A DNA stretch of 64,000 nucleotides. Origin: Serratia bockelmannii (GTDB lineage: Bacteria > Pseudomonadota > Gammaproteobacteria > Enterobacterales > Enterobacteriaceae). A model generated the notes under the pieces. It was given only the letters and a program-made list of their open reading frames with translations. It was not told where the DNA came from and made no database searches. Positions 1 through 9,197 of this stretch are shown piece after piece (the stretch's first letter is position 1; each line of letters opens with the position of its first letter). A program made the translations under genes and the position numbers. The stretch covers positions 124,001-188,000 of the forward strand of contig NZ_VOUX01000002.1 in the NCBI RefSeq assembly GCF_008011855.1, written 5' to 3'.

Positions 1-6
1 TGCAAC

Positions 7-993
7 GTGGTCAAAAAATATCTGCCCTGCTTATTGCTGCTATGCGCCGCGCCGGTGTTCGCCAAGCCGACGCTGACGGTTTACACCTACGATTCCTTTG
101 CCGCCGACTGGGGCCCTGGCCCGGCGGTAAAAAAAGCCTTCGAAGCCGAGTGCGACTGTGAGCTGAAGTTCGTGGCGCTGGAAGACGGCGTCTCACTGCT
201 CAACCGCCTGCGCATGGAAGGCAAGAACAGCGCCGCCGACGTGGTGCTGGGGCTGGACAACAACCTGTTGCAGGCGGCGCAGCAAACCGGCCTGTTCGCG
301 CCGAGCGGCGTCGACACCGCCAAACTGACGGTGCCGGGCGGCTGGCAGGATACGACCTTCGTGCCTTACGACTACGGGTACTTCGCCTTCGTCTACAACA
401 AAGAAAAACTGAAGAATCCACCGAAAAGCCTGCAGGAGCTGATCAGCAGCGATCGCGACTGGAAGGTGATTTACGAAGATCCGCGCACCAGCACGCCGGG
501 CCTCGGCCTGCTGCTGTGGATGCAAAAAGTGTATGGCGACAAGGCGCCGGCCGCCTGGCAGCAGTTGGCGAAGAAGACCGTCACCGTCACCAAAGGTTGG
601 AGCGAGGCCTATGGCCTGTTCCTGAAAGGCGAAGGCGATCTGGTGCTCAGCTACACCACCTCTCCCGCCTACCACCTGATCGCTGAGAAAAAAGACCTCT
701 ACGCCGCCGCCACGTTCAGCGAAGGCCACTACCTGCAGGTGGAAGTGGCGGGCAAGCTGAAGGCCGCCAAACAGCCTGAACTGGCGGAGCGCTTCATGCA
801 GTTCATGGTGACGCCGGCGTTCCAGAACACCATCCCGACCGGCAACTGGATGTACCCGGTGATCAACACCCCGCTGCCCGTCGGTTTTGAGCAGATGAAC
901 GTGCCGCAGACCGCGCTGCAATACAGCGCCGAAGAGGTGGCCACACAACGCGGCGGTTGGATCCGGGCATGGCAAACCGCCGTCAGCCGCTGA
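7..993 (+). CDS. thiB: Thiamine/TPP-binding periplasmic protein of ABC importer
   Basis: Substrate-binding protein that captures thiamine, TMP and TPP in the periplasm and hands them to ThiPQ. The 328-residue product has a Sec signal peptide (MVKK, hydrophobic core, APVFA then KPTLT) and reads closely like E. coli ThiB, including the TYDSFAADWGPGP stretch and the QVEVA and IPTGNWMYP segments near the C-terminus. The start is a GTG six bases from the window edge, matching the family start, so the ribosome site and the TPP riboswitch usual for this operon would lie outside the window. The 3' end overlaps thiP by 25 bases, which marks an operon. Confidence 0.97.
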   Translation: MVKKYLPCLLLLCAAPVFAKPTLTVYTYDSFAADWGPGPAVKKAFEAECDCELKFVALEDGVSLLNRLRMEGKNSAADVVLGLDNNLLQAAQQTGLFAPSGVDTAKLTVPGGWQDTTFVPYDYGYFAFVYNKEKLKNPPKSLQELISSDRDWKVIYEDPRTSTPGLGLLLWMQKVYGDKAPAAWQQLAKKTVTVTKGWSEAYGLFLKGEGDLVLSYTTSPAYHLIAEKKDLYAAATFSEGHYLQVEVAGKLKAAKQPELAERFMQFMVTPAFQNTIPTGNWMYPVINTPLPVGFEQMNVPQTALQYSAEEVATQRGGWIRAWQTAVSR

Positions 994-2576
994 TCCCCCG
1001 CTGGCTCTGGCCGGGGCTGCTGGCCGCCGGCGTGATCCTGCTGGTCGCCGCACTGGCGATGGGCTCGCTGTGGCACCATGCGCCGGACAGCGACTGGCGC
1101 GGCCTGTGGCAGGACAGCTACCTGTGGCACGTGGTGCGCTTCACCTTCTGGCAGGCGCTGCTGTCAGCGCTGATTTCGGTGCTGCCCGCCGTTCTGCTGG
1201 CGCGCGCGCTCTATCGCCGCCGTTTCCCCGGCCGGCAGCTGTTGCTGCGGCTGTGCGCCATGACGCTGGTGCTGCCGGTGCTGGTGGCGGTGTTCGGCCT
1301 GCTCAGCGTCTATGGGCGCCAGGGCTGGCTGGCGACGCTGTGCGGCTGGCTGGGCGTCGAATATGGCTTCTCGCCCTACGGGCTGCAGGGCATTCTGCTG
1401 GCGCACCTGTTCTTTAACCTGCCACTGGCCGCCCGCCTGTTGCTGCAGGCGCTGGAGAACATTCCGGTGGAGCAGCGCCAACTGGCCGCCCAACTGGGTA
1501 TGAGCGGCTGGCAGCAGTTCCGCTTCGTCGAATGGCCGGCGCTGCGCCGCCAGATCCTGCCGAGCGGCGCGTTGATCTTCATGCTGTGTTTCGCCAGCTT
1601 CGCCACCGTGCTGTCGCTGGGCGGCGGACCGCAGGCCACCACCATCGAACTGGCGATCTACCAGGCGCTGAGTTACGACTACGATCTGGGCCGCGCCGCC
1701 ATGCTGGCGCTGATCCAGTTAAGCTGTTGTCTGGGGCTGGTGTTGATCAGCCAGCGCCTGAGCCAGGTGCTGCCGGTGGGCCATACCCACGCCCAGCGCT
1801 GGCGCAACCCGGAAGACAGCCGGTGGCGGCGCATCAGCGATTTTCTGCTGATCGCCGCCGCGCTGCTGCTGCTGCTGCCGCCCCTGCTGGCGGTGATTGC
1901 CGACGGCGCCAATCAGGCCGTCGTCAGCGTGCTGCGCCAGCCGGTGCTGTGGCAGGCGCTGTTCACGTCGCTGCGCATCGCCCTCGGCGCCGGGCTATTG
2001 TGCGTGGCGCTCACGATGATGCTGCTGTGGAGCAGCCGCGAGCTGAAGCTGCGACAGCAACTGCGCGGCGGCCAGGCGCTGGAGCTGAGCGGCATGGTGA
2101 TCCTGGCGATGCCGGGCATCGTGCTGGCCACTGGCTTCTTCCTGCTGCTGAGCGATACGATCGGGCTGCCGCAGTCGCCCTATGCGCTGGTGATCCTCAC
2201 CAATGCGCTGATGGCGGTGCCCTATGCGCTGAAGGTGTTGGAGAACCCGATGCGCGACCTCGCCGAACGTTACAACCCGCTGTGCCTGTCGCTGGATATC
2301 CGCGGTTGGCAGCGGCTGCGGCTGATCGAACTGCGCGCGCTGCGCCGCCCGCTGGCGCAGGCGCTGGCCTTCGCCTGCGTGCTGTCGATCGGCGATTTCG
2401 GCGTGGTCGCCTTGTTTGGCAATGAGCATTTCCGTACCCTGCCTTTTTACCTGTATCAGCAGATTGGCGCCTACCGCAGCAACGACGGGGCGGTGACCGC
2501 GCTGCTGCTGCTGCTGCTGTGCTTCCTGCTGTTTACCCTGATCGAACGCTTACCGGGGCGCCATGCTGACGCTTGA
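969..2576 (+). CDS. thiP: Thiamine ABC transporter permease
   Basis: Inner-membrane permease of the ThiBPQ importer. The 535-residue product is a tandem duplication of two BPD-transporter permease domains with about twelve hydrophobic segments; EAA-loop-like regions lie near residues 175-195 and 440-460. The ATG at 969 ([10 protein letters not shown]) is chosen over the TTG at 957 because it matches the E. coli ThiP N-terminus. It overlaps thiB by 25 bases and thiQ by 14 bases, so the three subunits are translationally coupled. Confidence 0.97.
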   Translation: MANRRQPLIPRWLWPGLLAAGVILLVAALAMGSLWHHAPDSDWRGLWQDSYLWHVVRFTFWQALLSALISVLPAVLLARALYRRRFPGRQLLLRLCAMTLVLPVLVAVFGLLSVYGRQGWLATLCGWLGVEYGFSPYGLQGILLAHLFFNLPLAARLLLQALENIPVEQRQLAAQLGMSGWQQFRFVEWPALRRQILPSGALIFMLCFASFATVLSLGGGPQATTIELAIYQALSYDYDLGRAAMLALIQLSCCLGLVLISQRLSQVLPVGHTHAQRWRNPEDSRWRRISDFLLIAAALLLLLPPLLAVIADGANQAVVSVLRQPVLWQALFTSLRIALGAGLLCVALTMMLLWSSRELKLRQQLRGGQALELSGMVILAMPGIVLATGFFLLLSDTIGLPQSPYALVILTNALMAVPYALKVLENPMRDLAERYNPLCLSLDIRGWQRLRLIELRALRRPLAQALAFACVLSIGDFGVVALFGNEHFRTLPFYLYQQIGAYRSNDGAVTALLLLLLCFLLFTLIERLPGRHADA

Positions 2577-3267
2577 AAAACTGACCTACCTGTATGAACA
2601 CCTGCCGATGCGCTTTGATCTGCGCATCCAGCCGGGCGAGCGCGTCGCGGTGCTCGGCCCCAGCGGCGCCGGTAAAAGCACCCTGCTGAGCCTGATCGCC
2701 GGTTTTCTGCCGGCGGCCAGCGGCCGGCTGCTGCTGAACGGCGAAGATCATACCGCCACGCCGCCGGCCAAACGGCCGGTGTCGATGCTGTTTCAGGAGA
2801 ACAACCTGTTCGCGCACCTGACGGTGGCGCAGAACATCGGGCTGGGATTGGATCCCGGCCTGCGCCTGACTGAACAACAGCGCCAACAGCGGGCGCATAT
2901 CGCCCGTCAGGTCGGCCTGGAGGAGCACCTGGAGCGCCTGCCGTCGCAGCTTTCCGGCGGCCAGCGTCAGCGCGCCGCGCTGGCGCGCTGTTTGATTCGC
3001 CAACGGCCGATCCTGCTGCTCGACGAGCCCTTCTCGGCGCTCGATCCGGCGCTGCGCAACGAGATGTTGCAGCTGCTGCAGACGGTGTGCGAACAGCGTA
3101 ATCTGACGCTGCTGATGGTGTCGCACAATCTCGACGACGCCGCACGCATCGCACCGCGCACGCTGCTGGTGGTCGACGGCCGCATCTACTACGACGGCCC
3201 GACGCAGGCCCTGCTGGACGGCAGCGCACCGGAAGCGCGCGTGCTGGGCATTTCGGGTAAAGCGTGA
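2563..3267 (+). CDS. thiQ: Thiamine ABC transporter ATP-binding subunit
   Basis: Cytoplasmic ATPase that powers ThiBP. The 234-residue protein has a Walker A (GPSGAGKST, about residues 32-40), Q-loop (LFQENNLF), ABC signature (LSGGQRQR), Walker B ([12 protein letters not shown]) and the H-loop histidine (VSHNLDD). Length matches the family. It ends the thiBPQ operon. Only a weak GCGT/ACGC stem followed by six T lies after the stop, so termination is not clear from sequence. Confidence 0.97.
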   Translation: MLTLEKLTYLYEHLPMRFDLRIQPGERVAVLGPSGAGKSTLLSLIAGFLPAASGRLLLNGEDHTATPPAKRPVSMLFQENNLFAHLTVAQNIGLGLDPGLRLTEQQRQQRAHIARQVGLEEHLERLPSQLSGGQRQRAALARCLIRQRPILLLDEPFSALDPALRNEMLQLLQTVCEQRNLTLLMVSHNLDDAARIAPRTLLVVDGRIYYDGPTQALLDGSAPEARVLGISGKA

Positions 3268-3370
3268 TCTGACGCGCGTTTTTTATGCTGCGCCAATAAA
3301 CCTGTTGTGCGAATTTTGCGCCTGTGTTTTTATAAAAACCTGACTTTTTTTACTGATGATAAGGTTCCCT

Positions 3371-3469
3371 GTGATCGCATCCTCGCTGACTTCGACCCTA
3401 CTAGTTACCGCGCTACCAGCCGCGGTGGTCGTCGTGCGTGTGGTGGTGGTCGTCGGCAATGCGCCGTAG
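3371..3469 (+). CDS. ivbL: ilvBN operon leader peptide
   Basis: A 32-codon leader ORF whose C-terminal half is AAVVVVRVVVVVGNAP, the same ending and the same 32-residue length as E. coli IvbL. Runs of Val codons, plus three Leu codons earlier, let ribosome stalling under valine/leucine shortage control the downstream attenuator. The start is GTG at 3371 with an AAGG ribosome site six bases upstream; no ATG is available in frame. It was found by reading the sequence because it is too short for usual ORF cut-offs. A possible -10 (TATAAA, 3331-3336) lies upstream. Confidence 0.93.
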   Translation: MIASSLTSTLLVTALPAAVVVVRVVVVVGNAP

Positions 3470-3494
3470 GGTCCGAATCAACGCATCGATTCCC

Positions 3495-3533
3495 AAACCC
3501 CGCCGGCGCAAACCGGGCGGGGTTTCTTGTTTT
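3495..3533 (+). terminator. ilvB attenuator terminator
   Basis: A perfect 10-bp stem (AAACCCCGCC 3495-3504 with GGCGGGGTTT 3516-3525) with an 11-base loop is followed by CTTGTTTT. It lies 25 bases after ivbL and before ilvB, the position and form of the ilvB attenuator. Stalling on ivbL Val/Leu codons should favour an antiterminator and read-through. Confidence 0.88.
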
Positions 3534-3580
3534 AGCACCCTGCCCAGCAAAGCTCACCGGCCTTGAGAAAGGACAGGAAC

Positions 3581-5275
3581 ATGGCAACTTCGGGCACGCC
3601 TCAACCGAGTACCCGCTTCACCGGCGCACAATTGATCGTTCATTTGCTGGAGCGTCAGGGCATCACCACCGTCGCCGGCATCCCCGGCGGTGCGGCGCTG
3701 CCGCTGTATGACGCGCTGAGCCAAAGCACCCGCATTCACCACGTGCTGGCGCGCCACGAACAGGGCGCGGGCTTTATGGCGCAAGGCATGGCGCGCGCCA
3801 ACGGCAAGGCGGCGGTGTGCATCGCCTCCAGCGGGCCGGGCGCCACCAACCTGGTCACCGCTATCGCCGACGCCAAGCTCGACTCCATTCCGCTGGTGTG
3901 CATCACCGGTCAGGTGCCCTCCTCGATGATCGGCACTGACGCCTTCCAGGAAGTCGATACGTACGGCATTTCCATCCCGATCACCAAGCACAACCATCTG
4001 GTGCGCGATATCCGCGAACTGCCGCAGGTGATTGGCGACGCCTTCCGCATCGCCGAGTCCGGCCGCCCCGGCCCGGTCTGGATCGATGTGCCGAAAGACG
4101 TGCAAACCGCCACCATTACCCTGGAAGAACTGCCGCCGATCGCCGTGCCGGACGCCGCTCCGAGCTTCGATCCGGCGCAGGTTTCTCAGGCCGCCACGAT
4201 GATCAATCAGGCGAAACGCCCGATCCTCTACCTGGGCGGCGGCATCATCTGCGCCGACGCTCACCGCCAGGCGGTGGAACTGGCCGAGCGCGCCGGTCTG
4301 CCTACCACCATGACGCTGATGGCGCTGGGCGCGATGCCGGTGGAACACCCGCTGTCGCTGGGCATGCTGGGCATGCACGCGGCGCGCAGCACCAACTTCA
4401 TTCTGCAGGAGGCCGATCTGCTGATCGTGCTGGGCGCACGCTTCGACGATCGGGCAATCGGCAAAACCGAGCAGTTCTGCCCTAACGCCGCCATCATTCA
4501 CGTGGATATCGACCGCGCCGAGCTGGGTAAGGTCAAACAGGCCAACGTGGCAATCCATGCCGACGTCGGCCAGGTGCTGGAACAGCTGCTGCCGCAGATC
4601 GACACGCAGCCACGCAGCGCATGGCTGAACACCGTCAACGACCTGAAACGCGAATTCCCGTTCAACATGCCGAACGCCGACGATCCGCTGAGCCATTACG
4701 GCCTGGTGCTGGCCGCCGCGCGCTGCGTGGACGACAGCGCCATCATCACCACCGACGTGGGCCAGCATCAGATGTGGGTTGCGCAGGCCTATCCGCTGAG
4801 CCGGCCGCGCCAGTGGCTGACGTCGGGCGGCCTGGGCACCATGGGCTTCGGTCTGCCGGCGGCGATCGGCGCGGCGTTGGCAGAGCCCGAGCGCAAAGTA
4901 CTGTGCTTCTCCGGCGACGGCAGCCTGATGATGAACATTCAGGAAATGGCCACCGCGGTCGAGCACGATTTGGACGTGAAAATCATTTTGATGAACAACC
5001 AGGCATTGGGGCTGGTGCACCAGCAGCAAACCCTGTTCTACCAACAGCGCATCTTCGCCGCCGCCTATCCGAAGCGTACCGACTTTCTGAAAATCGCCGC
5101 CGGATTCGGGCTGGATACCTGCGATCTGAATGCTGCGGAAGATCCGCAGGCGGCGCTGGCCGAGGCGATCCAGCGCCCAGGCCCTTGCCTGATCCACGCG
5201 CTGATCGATATCAACGAAAAAGTATTCCCGATGGTGCCGCCGGGCGCCGCCAACATCGACATGATTGGAGAATAA
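3581..5275 (+). CDS. ilvB: Acetolactate synthase I, large (catalytic) subunit
   Basis: ThDP-, FAD- and Mg-dependent synthase that condenses pyruvate with pyruvate or 2-oxobutyrate in the first shared step of branched-chain amino acid synthesis. The 564-residue product has the N-terminal ThDP-binding catalytic Glu region (LARHEQGAGFMAQGMAR, about 45-60), a central FAD/DHS domain and the C-terminal GDGS...NN ThDP/Mg motif. ATG at 3581 follows a GAGAAAGGA ribosome site and matches the E. coli start, so the TTG at 3563 is rejected. It is followed three bases later by ilvN. It is regulated by the ivbL attenuator. Confidence 0.97.
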   Translation: MATSGTPQPSTRFTGAQLIVHLLERQGITTVAGIPGGAALPLYDALSQSTRIHHVLARHEQGAGFMAQGMARANGKAAVCIASSGPGATNLVTAIADAKLDSIPLVCITGQVPSSMIGTDAFQEVDTYGISIPITKHNHLVRDIRELPQVIGDAFRIAESGRPGPVWIDVPKDVQTATITLEELPPIAVPDAAPSFDPAQVSQAATMINQAKRPILYLGGGIICADAHRQAVELAERAGLPTTMTLMALGAMPVEHPLSLGMLGMHAARSTNFILQEADLLIVLGARFDDRAIGKTEQFCPNAAIIHVDIDRAELGKVKQANVAIHADVGQVLEQLLPQIDTQPRSAWLNTVNDLKREFPFNMPNADDPLSHYGLVLAAARCVDDSAIITTDVGQHQMWVAQAYPLSRPRQWLTSGGLGTMGFGLPAAIGAALAEPERKVLCFSGDGSLMMNIQEMATAVEHDLDVKIILMNNQALGLVHQQQTLFYQQRIFAAAYPKRTDFLKIAAGFGLDTCDLNAAEDPQAALAEAIQRPGPCLIHALIDINEKVFPMVPPGAANIDMIGE

Positions 5276-5278
5276 GCC

Positions 5279-5572
5279 ATGCTGCAACCACAAGATAAAC
5301 CCCAGGTGATCCTGGAGCTGGCCGTGCGCAACCATCCCGGCGTCATGTCGCACGTTTGTGGGTTGTTCGCCCGCCGCGCGTTCAACGTCGAAGGCATTCT
5401 GTGTCTGCCGCTGAAGGACGGCCAGCAGAGCCGCATTTGGCTATTGGTCGCCGACGATCAGCGGCTGGAGCAAATGATAAGCCAGGTAGAAAAGCTGGAA
5501 GACGTGCTGCAGGTGAAGCGCCACAGCGAAGACGTGCGGGTATTTGAACAGCTGGAAGCCTTCTTCCAGTGA
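5279..5572 (+). CDS. ilvN: Acetolactate synthase I, small (regulatory) subunit
   Basis: A 97-residue ACT-domain protein that binds valine and confers feedback inhibition on IlvB. The ACT start ([29 protein letters not shown]) is evident at residues 11-40. Length matches E. coli IlvN (96). It is three bases after ilvB and is the last gene of the operon. Confidence 0.97.
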   Translation: MLQPQDKPQVILELAVRNHPGVMSHVCGLFARRAFNVEGILCLPLKDGQQSRIWLLVADDQRLEQMISQVEKLEDVLQVKRHSEDVRVFEQLEAFFQ

Positions 5573-5578
5573 TACGAA

Positions 5579-5594
5579 GGGGGCTTACGCCCCC
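5579..5594. other. Stem-loop between convergent ilvN and yabI
   Basis: A GC-only stem, GGGGGC (5579-5584) with GCCCCC (5589-5594) and a TTAC loop, sits in the 26-base gap between the two convergent genes. Neither side has a real T tract, so it may help terminate both transcripts but is not a classic intrinsic terminator. Confidence 0.5.
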
Positions 5595-5598
5595 GCAA

Positions 5599-6369
5599 TC
5601 ATTGCCCGGCCAGCACTTTCCACAGCAGGTGCCGGTACACCGGCATCAGCGGCTGTTGGCTCAGCAGATAGCCGACCGCCAACGCCGCCAGCCAACTCAA
5701 TCCGCACACCACGCGCAGCCGCAGCGGCGTCAGCCAACGGCTCAGCCGATCGGCGTTGCGCTTGCCCTCACGCCACCAGCGCCAGCTCAGCCACACCGCC
5801 AGCCAGAGGGTAAGCGCCGCAGCGAGCAGCAACCACTTGAACATCGCGCTGTTGGCGCCGGCGGGAATGTCGATCGCCACGCCCGCCAGGATGCCGGGGA
5901 AGAAATAGACCGGCGGCCAGGTCAGGCAACCAATGATGTTCGGCAACGCGAACTTGTACGGCGGCAAATCGAGCATGCCGGCCACCATCGGCACCAGCGG
6001 GCGCGTCGGGCCAACGAAGCGGCCGATCAGAATGGTCGCCATGCTGTGCTGGTGCAAGGCATGTTCGGTTTTGTCGAGCAATGCTTTGTTCTTTTTCAGG
6101 AACGACCAGCGGTGCAAGGGCCCCTTAAAAGCGCGGCCGACGAAATAGGAGATCCAGTCGCCGAGCAGGCAGCCGACGATGCCCGCAGCCCAGGCGTAGT
6201 AAAAATCCACCTTGCCGCTGCCGATCAGCGCACCGATGCTGGCCATCATCACCGTGCCGGGCAGCAGCAGCCCCACCAGCGCTAGCGACTCGAGAAAAGC
6301 GACCAGCAGAACGACCATCAGGGTGAAAGCCAGTGACTGGGTGATCAAATCTTGTAAATAGGCTTCCAT
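5599..6369 (-). CDS. yabI: DedA-family inner membrane protein YabI
   Basis: A 256-residue polytopic membrane protein of the DedA family (SNARE-associated PF09335). It shows the family motif E(S)LxxxGxxxPG near residue 25 (AFLESLALVGLLLPG) and the GRFxPxxR motif (IGRFVGPTRPLVP), and reads like E. coli YabI (254 residues) throughout. DedA proteins act in membrane phospholipid/undecaprenyl carrier homeostasis; the exact role of YabI is not established. The ATG at 6369 has a GAGGT ribosome site and matches the family start; the longer 294-residue reading frame begins upstream without support. In E. coli yabI also sits next to thiQ, here separated by ilvBN. Confidence 0.93.
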   Translation of the reverse strand: MEAYLQDLITQSLAFTLMVVLLVAFLESLALVGLLLPGTVMMASIGALIGSGKVDFYYAWAAGIVGCLLGDWISYFVGRAFKGPLHRWSFLKKNKALLDKTEHALHQHSMATILIGRFVGPTRPLVPMVAGMLDLPPYKFALPNIIGCLTWPPVYFFPGILAGVAIDIPAGANSAMFKWLLLAAALTLWLAVWLSWRWWREGKRNADRLSRWLTPLRLRVVCGLSWLAALAVGYLLSQQPLMPVYRHLLWKVLAGQ

Positions 6370-6486
6370 TACACCTCTGCGGATTATTCGGGCCAAACGG
6401 GGCGGAGGATTTTCCAGCGCCGCCGCTGGCGAGTCAATCGATGAATTGTATGCGTATTTGGCAACGCGCGCGGCGATGGACAATCA

Positions 6487-6510
6487 CTGTATAAAAACCC
6501 ATACTATAAT
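6487..6510 (+). promoter_or_regulatory. Probable polB promoter region with degraded LexA box
   Basis: A consensus -10 (TATAAT, 6505-6510) lies 74 bases before polB. Just upstream, CTGTATAAAAACC (6487-6499) keeps the left half and spacer of the known E. coli polB SOS box (CTGT-N8-ACAG), but the right half reads CCAT instead of ACAG. SOS control may therefore be weak or lost. The call rests on eye alignment only. Confidence 0.45.
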
Positions 6511-6583
6511 ATATCTATATTAGCGCCAAAACCGACATCACGCTGAACGTCGCGCACGCCGCCCGGTGGAAAACGAAGGGGTT

Positions 6584-8950
6584 ATGACAGCACTGCAACA
6601 GGGGTTCCTGCTCACTCGCCACTGGCGCGACACGCCCGCCGGCACCGAGGTCGAATTTTGGCTGGCGACCGACGCAGGCCCGCGCCAACTGCGCTTGCCG
6701 CCGCAGACCTCGGTGGCGTTTATCCCCGCCGAACAAAGGCAGCGCGCGGAACTGCTGCTGCGTGAAGAGCGGCAGGTGGAACTGAAACCGCTGGCACTGA
6801 CGGATTTTCATCACCGCCCGATGCTGGGGCTGTACTGCCGCCAGCACCGTCAGCTCATCAAGCTGGAAAAGCTGCTGCGGGAAGGCGGCGTTGCGGTCTA
6901 CGAGGCCGACATTCGCCCGCCCGAGCGCTACCTGATGGAACGCTTCATTACCGCGCCGGTGTGGTTCAACGGCCAGGGCAACGGCGATGGGCCGTTGCTC
7001 AGCGGCCAGATGAAGCCGGCACCGGACTACCGCCCGACGCTCAGGCTGGTGTCGCTGGATATCGAAACCACCGCCCACGGCGAGCTTTACTCCATCGCGC
7101 TGGAAGGCTGTGGCCAGCGGCAGGTCTACATGCTGGGGCCGGCCAACGGCGGCGATGAGCCGCTGGATTTCGATCTGGAATACTGCGCCAGCCGCCCTCA
7201 ACTGCTGGAACGGCTAAACGCGTGGCTGGAGCGTCACGATCCCGACGCCATCATCGGCTGGAACCTGGTGCAGTTCGATCTGCGGGTGCTGCAAAAGCAC
7301 GCCGAGCGCTACCAAATCCCGCTGCGGCTAGGGCGCGGCGGCAACCTGCTGGAATGGCGCGAGCATGGCTTCAAGCAGAATCACTTTTTCGCCGCCGCCG
7401 CCGGCCGCCTGATCATCGACGGCATCGAGGCGCTGAAATCCGCCACCTGGAATTTTCCCTCCTTCAGCCTGGAATACGTTTCGCAGGAACTGCTGGGCGA
7501 AGGCAAGGCTATCGACAACCCTTATCAGCGCATGGCGGAGATCGACCGACGCTTCGCCGAAGACAAGCCGGCGCTGGCCCGCTACAACCTGAAGGACTGC
7601 GAGCTGGTGACGCGCATCTTCGCCAAGGCCGATCTGCTCAACTTCCTGCTGGAGCGCGCCACCGTCACCGGGTTGGCGGCCGATCGCAGCGGCGGATCGG
7701 TGGCGGCCTTCAGCCACCTCTATATGCCGCGCATGCATCGCCTGGGCTTTGTTGCCCCCAACCTCGGCGAACAGCCGGAGGAGCACAGCCCCGGCGGCTT
7801 TGTGATGGACTCCCAGCCCGGCCTGTACGATTCGGTGCTGGTACTGGACTATAAAAGCCTGTACCCGTCGATCATCCGCACCTTCCTGATCGATCCGGTC
7901 GGATTGGTGGAAGGCATGCGCCACCCCAGCGACGCCGATTCGGTGCCCGGCTTTCGCAACGCCCGCTTCTCGCGCAACAAACACTGCCTGCCGGCGATCG
8001 TCGAACAGATCTGGCAGGGGCGCGAGGCCGCCAAGCGCCAACATAACAAGCCCCTGTCGCAGGCGTTGAAGATCATCATGAACGCGCTGTACGGCGTGCT
8101 GGGATCGAGCGGCTGCCGCTTCTTCGATCCGCGGCTGGCGTCGTCGATCACCCTGCGCGGCCACGAGATCATGCGCCAAACCCGCGAGCTGATCGAAGCC
8201 GAAGGCTATCAGGTGATCTACGGCGACACCGACTCCACCTTCGTCTGGCTGAAACAGCCGCATGACGAGCAACAGGCGGCGCAGATCGGCCGGGCGCTGG
8301 TGCAACGGGTCAACGCCTGGTGGCAGCAGCATCTGCAGCAGCAGTTCGGGCTGAAGAACGCGCTGGAGCTGGAGTTCGAAACCCACTATTCCCGCTTCCT
8401 GATGCCGACCATTCGCGGCGCCGAGCAGGGCAGCAAGAAACGCTACGCCGGCCTGATCGCGCGTGCCGACGGCCAGGAAGAAATGGTGTACAAAGGCCTG
8501 GAAACGGTGCGCACCGACTGGACGCCGCTGGCGCAGCAGTTCCAGCAGCAGCTCTATCAGCGCATCTTCAAACAACAGCCCTACCAGGACTATGTGCGCG
8601 ACTACGTCGGCAAAACCCTGAACGGCGACTTCGACGATCAATTGGTGTACCGCAAACGGCTGCGCAGAAAGCTCGAGGACTATCAGCGCAACGTGCCGCC
8701 GCACGCCCGCGCCGCGCGCATCGCCGACGACTACAACCGCAGCCAGGGGCGGCCGCTGCAGTATCAAAACGGCGGCTGGATCAGCTACGTGATGACCGTC
8801 GCCGGGCCGGAACCGCTGGAAACCCGTCATTCGCCCATCGACTATCAGCATTACCTCGAACGCCAGCTGCAACCGGTGGCAGACGCTATACTCCCTTTCT
8901 TGCACGACGATTTCACTACGCTGGTCACCGGGCAGATGGGGCTGTTTTGA
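6584..8950 (+). CDS. polB: DNA polymerase II (family B)
   Basis: Family B DNA polymerase with 3'-5' proofreading, used in replication restart and lesion bypass. The 788-residue protein has the exonuclease DxE (SLDIETT, about residue 157), polymerase motif A ([11 protein letters not shown], about 422), motif B ([12 protein letters not shown]) and motif C (YGDTDS, about 546), and ends with GQMGLF as in E. coli (783 residues). The start is ATG 6584 because the [12 protein letters not shown] stretch then aligns with E. coli; the GTG at 6566 is in frame but unsupported. Confidence 0.97.
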   Translation: MTALQQGFLLTRHWRDTPAGTEVEFWLATDAGPRQLRLPPQTSVAFIPAEQRQRAELLLREERQVELKPLALTDFHHRPMLGLYCRQHRQLIKLEKLLREGGVAVYEADIRPPERYLMERFITAPVWFNGQGNGDGPLLSGQMKPAPDYRPTLRLVSLDIETTAHGELYSIALEGCGQRQVYMLGPANGGDEPLDFDLEYCASRPQLLERLNAWLERHDPDAIIGWNLVQFDLRVLQKHAERYQIPLRLGRGGNLLEWREHGFKQNHFFAAAAGRLIIDGIEALKSATWNFPSFSLEYVSQELLGEGKAIDNPYQRMAEIDRRFAEDKPALARYNLKDCELVTRIFAKADLLNFLLERATVTGLAADRSGGSVAAFSHLYMPRMHRLGFVAPNLGEQPEEHSPGGFVMDSQPGLYDSVLVLDYKSLYPSIIRTFLIDPVGLVEGMRHPSDADSVPGFRNARFSRNKHCLPAIVEQIWQGREAAKRQHNKPLSQALKIIMNALYGVLGSSGCRFFDPRLASSITLRGHEIMRQTRELIEAEGYQVIYGDTDSTFVWLKQPHDEQQAAQIGRALVQRVNAWWQQHLQQQFGLKNALELEFETHYSRFLMPTIRGAEQGSKKRYAGLIARADGQEEMVYKGLETVRTDWTPLAQQFQQQLYQRIFKQQPYQDYVRDYVGKTLNGDFDDQLVYRKRLRRKLEDYQRNVPPHARAARIADDYNRSQGRPLQYQNGGWISYVMTVAGPEPLETRHSPIDYQHYLERQLQPVADAILPFLHDDFTTLVTGQMGLF

Positions 8951-9197
8951 GATTGCGCCAGGTTAAGAAAAATCATCCGGTTTTGCAGGTGACGAACGCG
9001 CCGCCTTCCATTACCATAGCGCCCTTCCCAAAACTGAACCACGCTTAGCCCTGCCGTCTCGCGACGTCTGCATGGCGTGAACGGCTATTGCCCGTCAAAT
9101 TTAAAACAAACCGGGATTAACCGATGTTCAGTACAGGTGCCGCGGCCCTTCCCGCCCGGTAACAAGACTTACTTACAAAGAATCGAGCCGACAATAT

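Noticed and set aside
3554-5353. A 599-codon minus-strand open frame opposite ilvB
   Set aside because: Low-complexity His/Arg/Gln/Gly-rich translation typical of antisense shadows; ilvB on the other strand is unmistakable. The same applies to the long shadows opposite rapA, polB, phoX, thrA and ileS.
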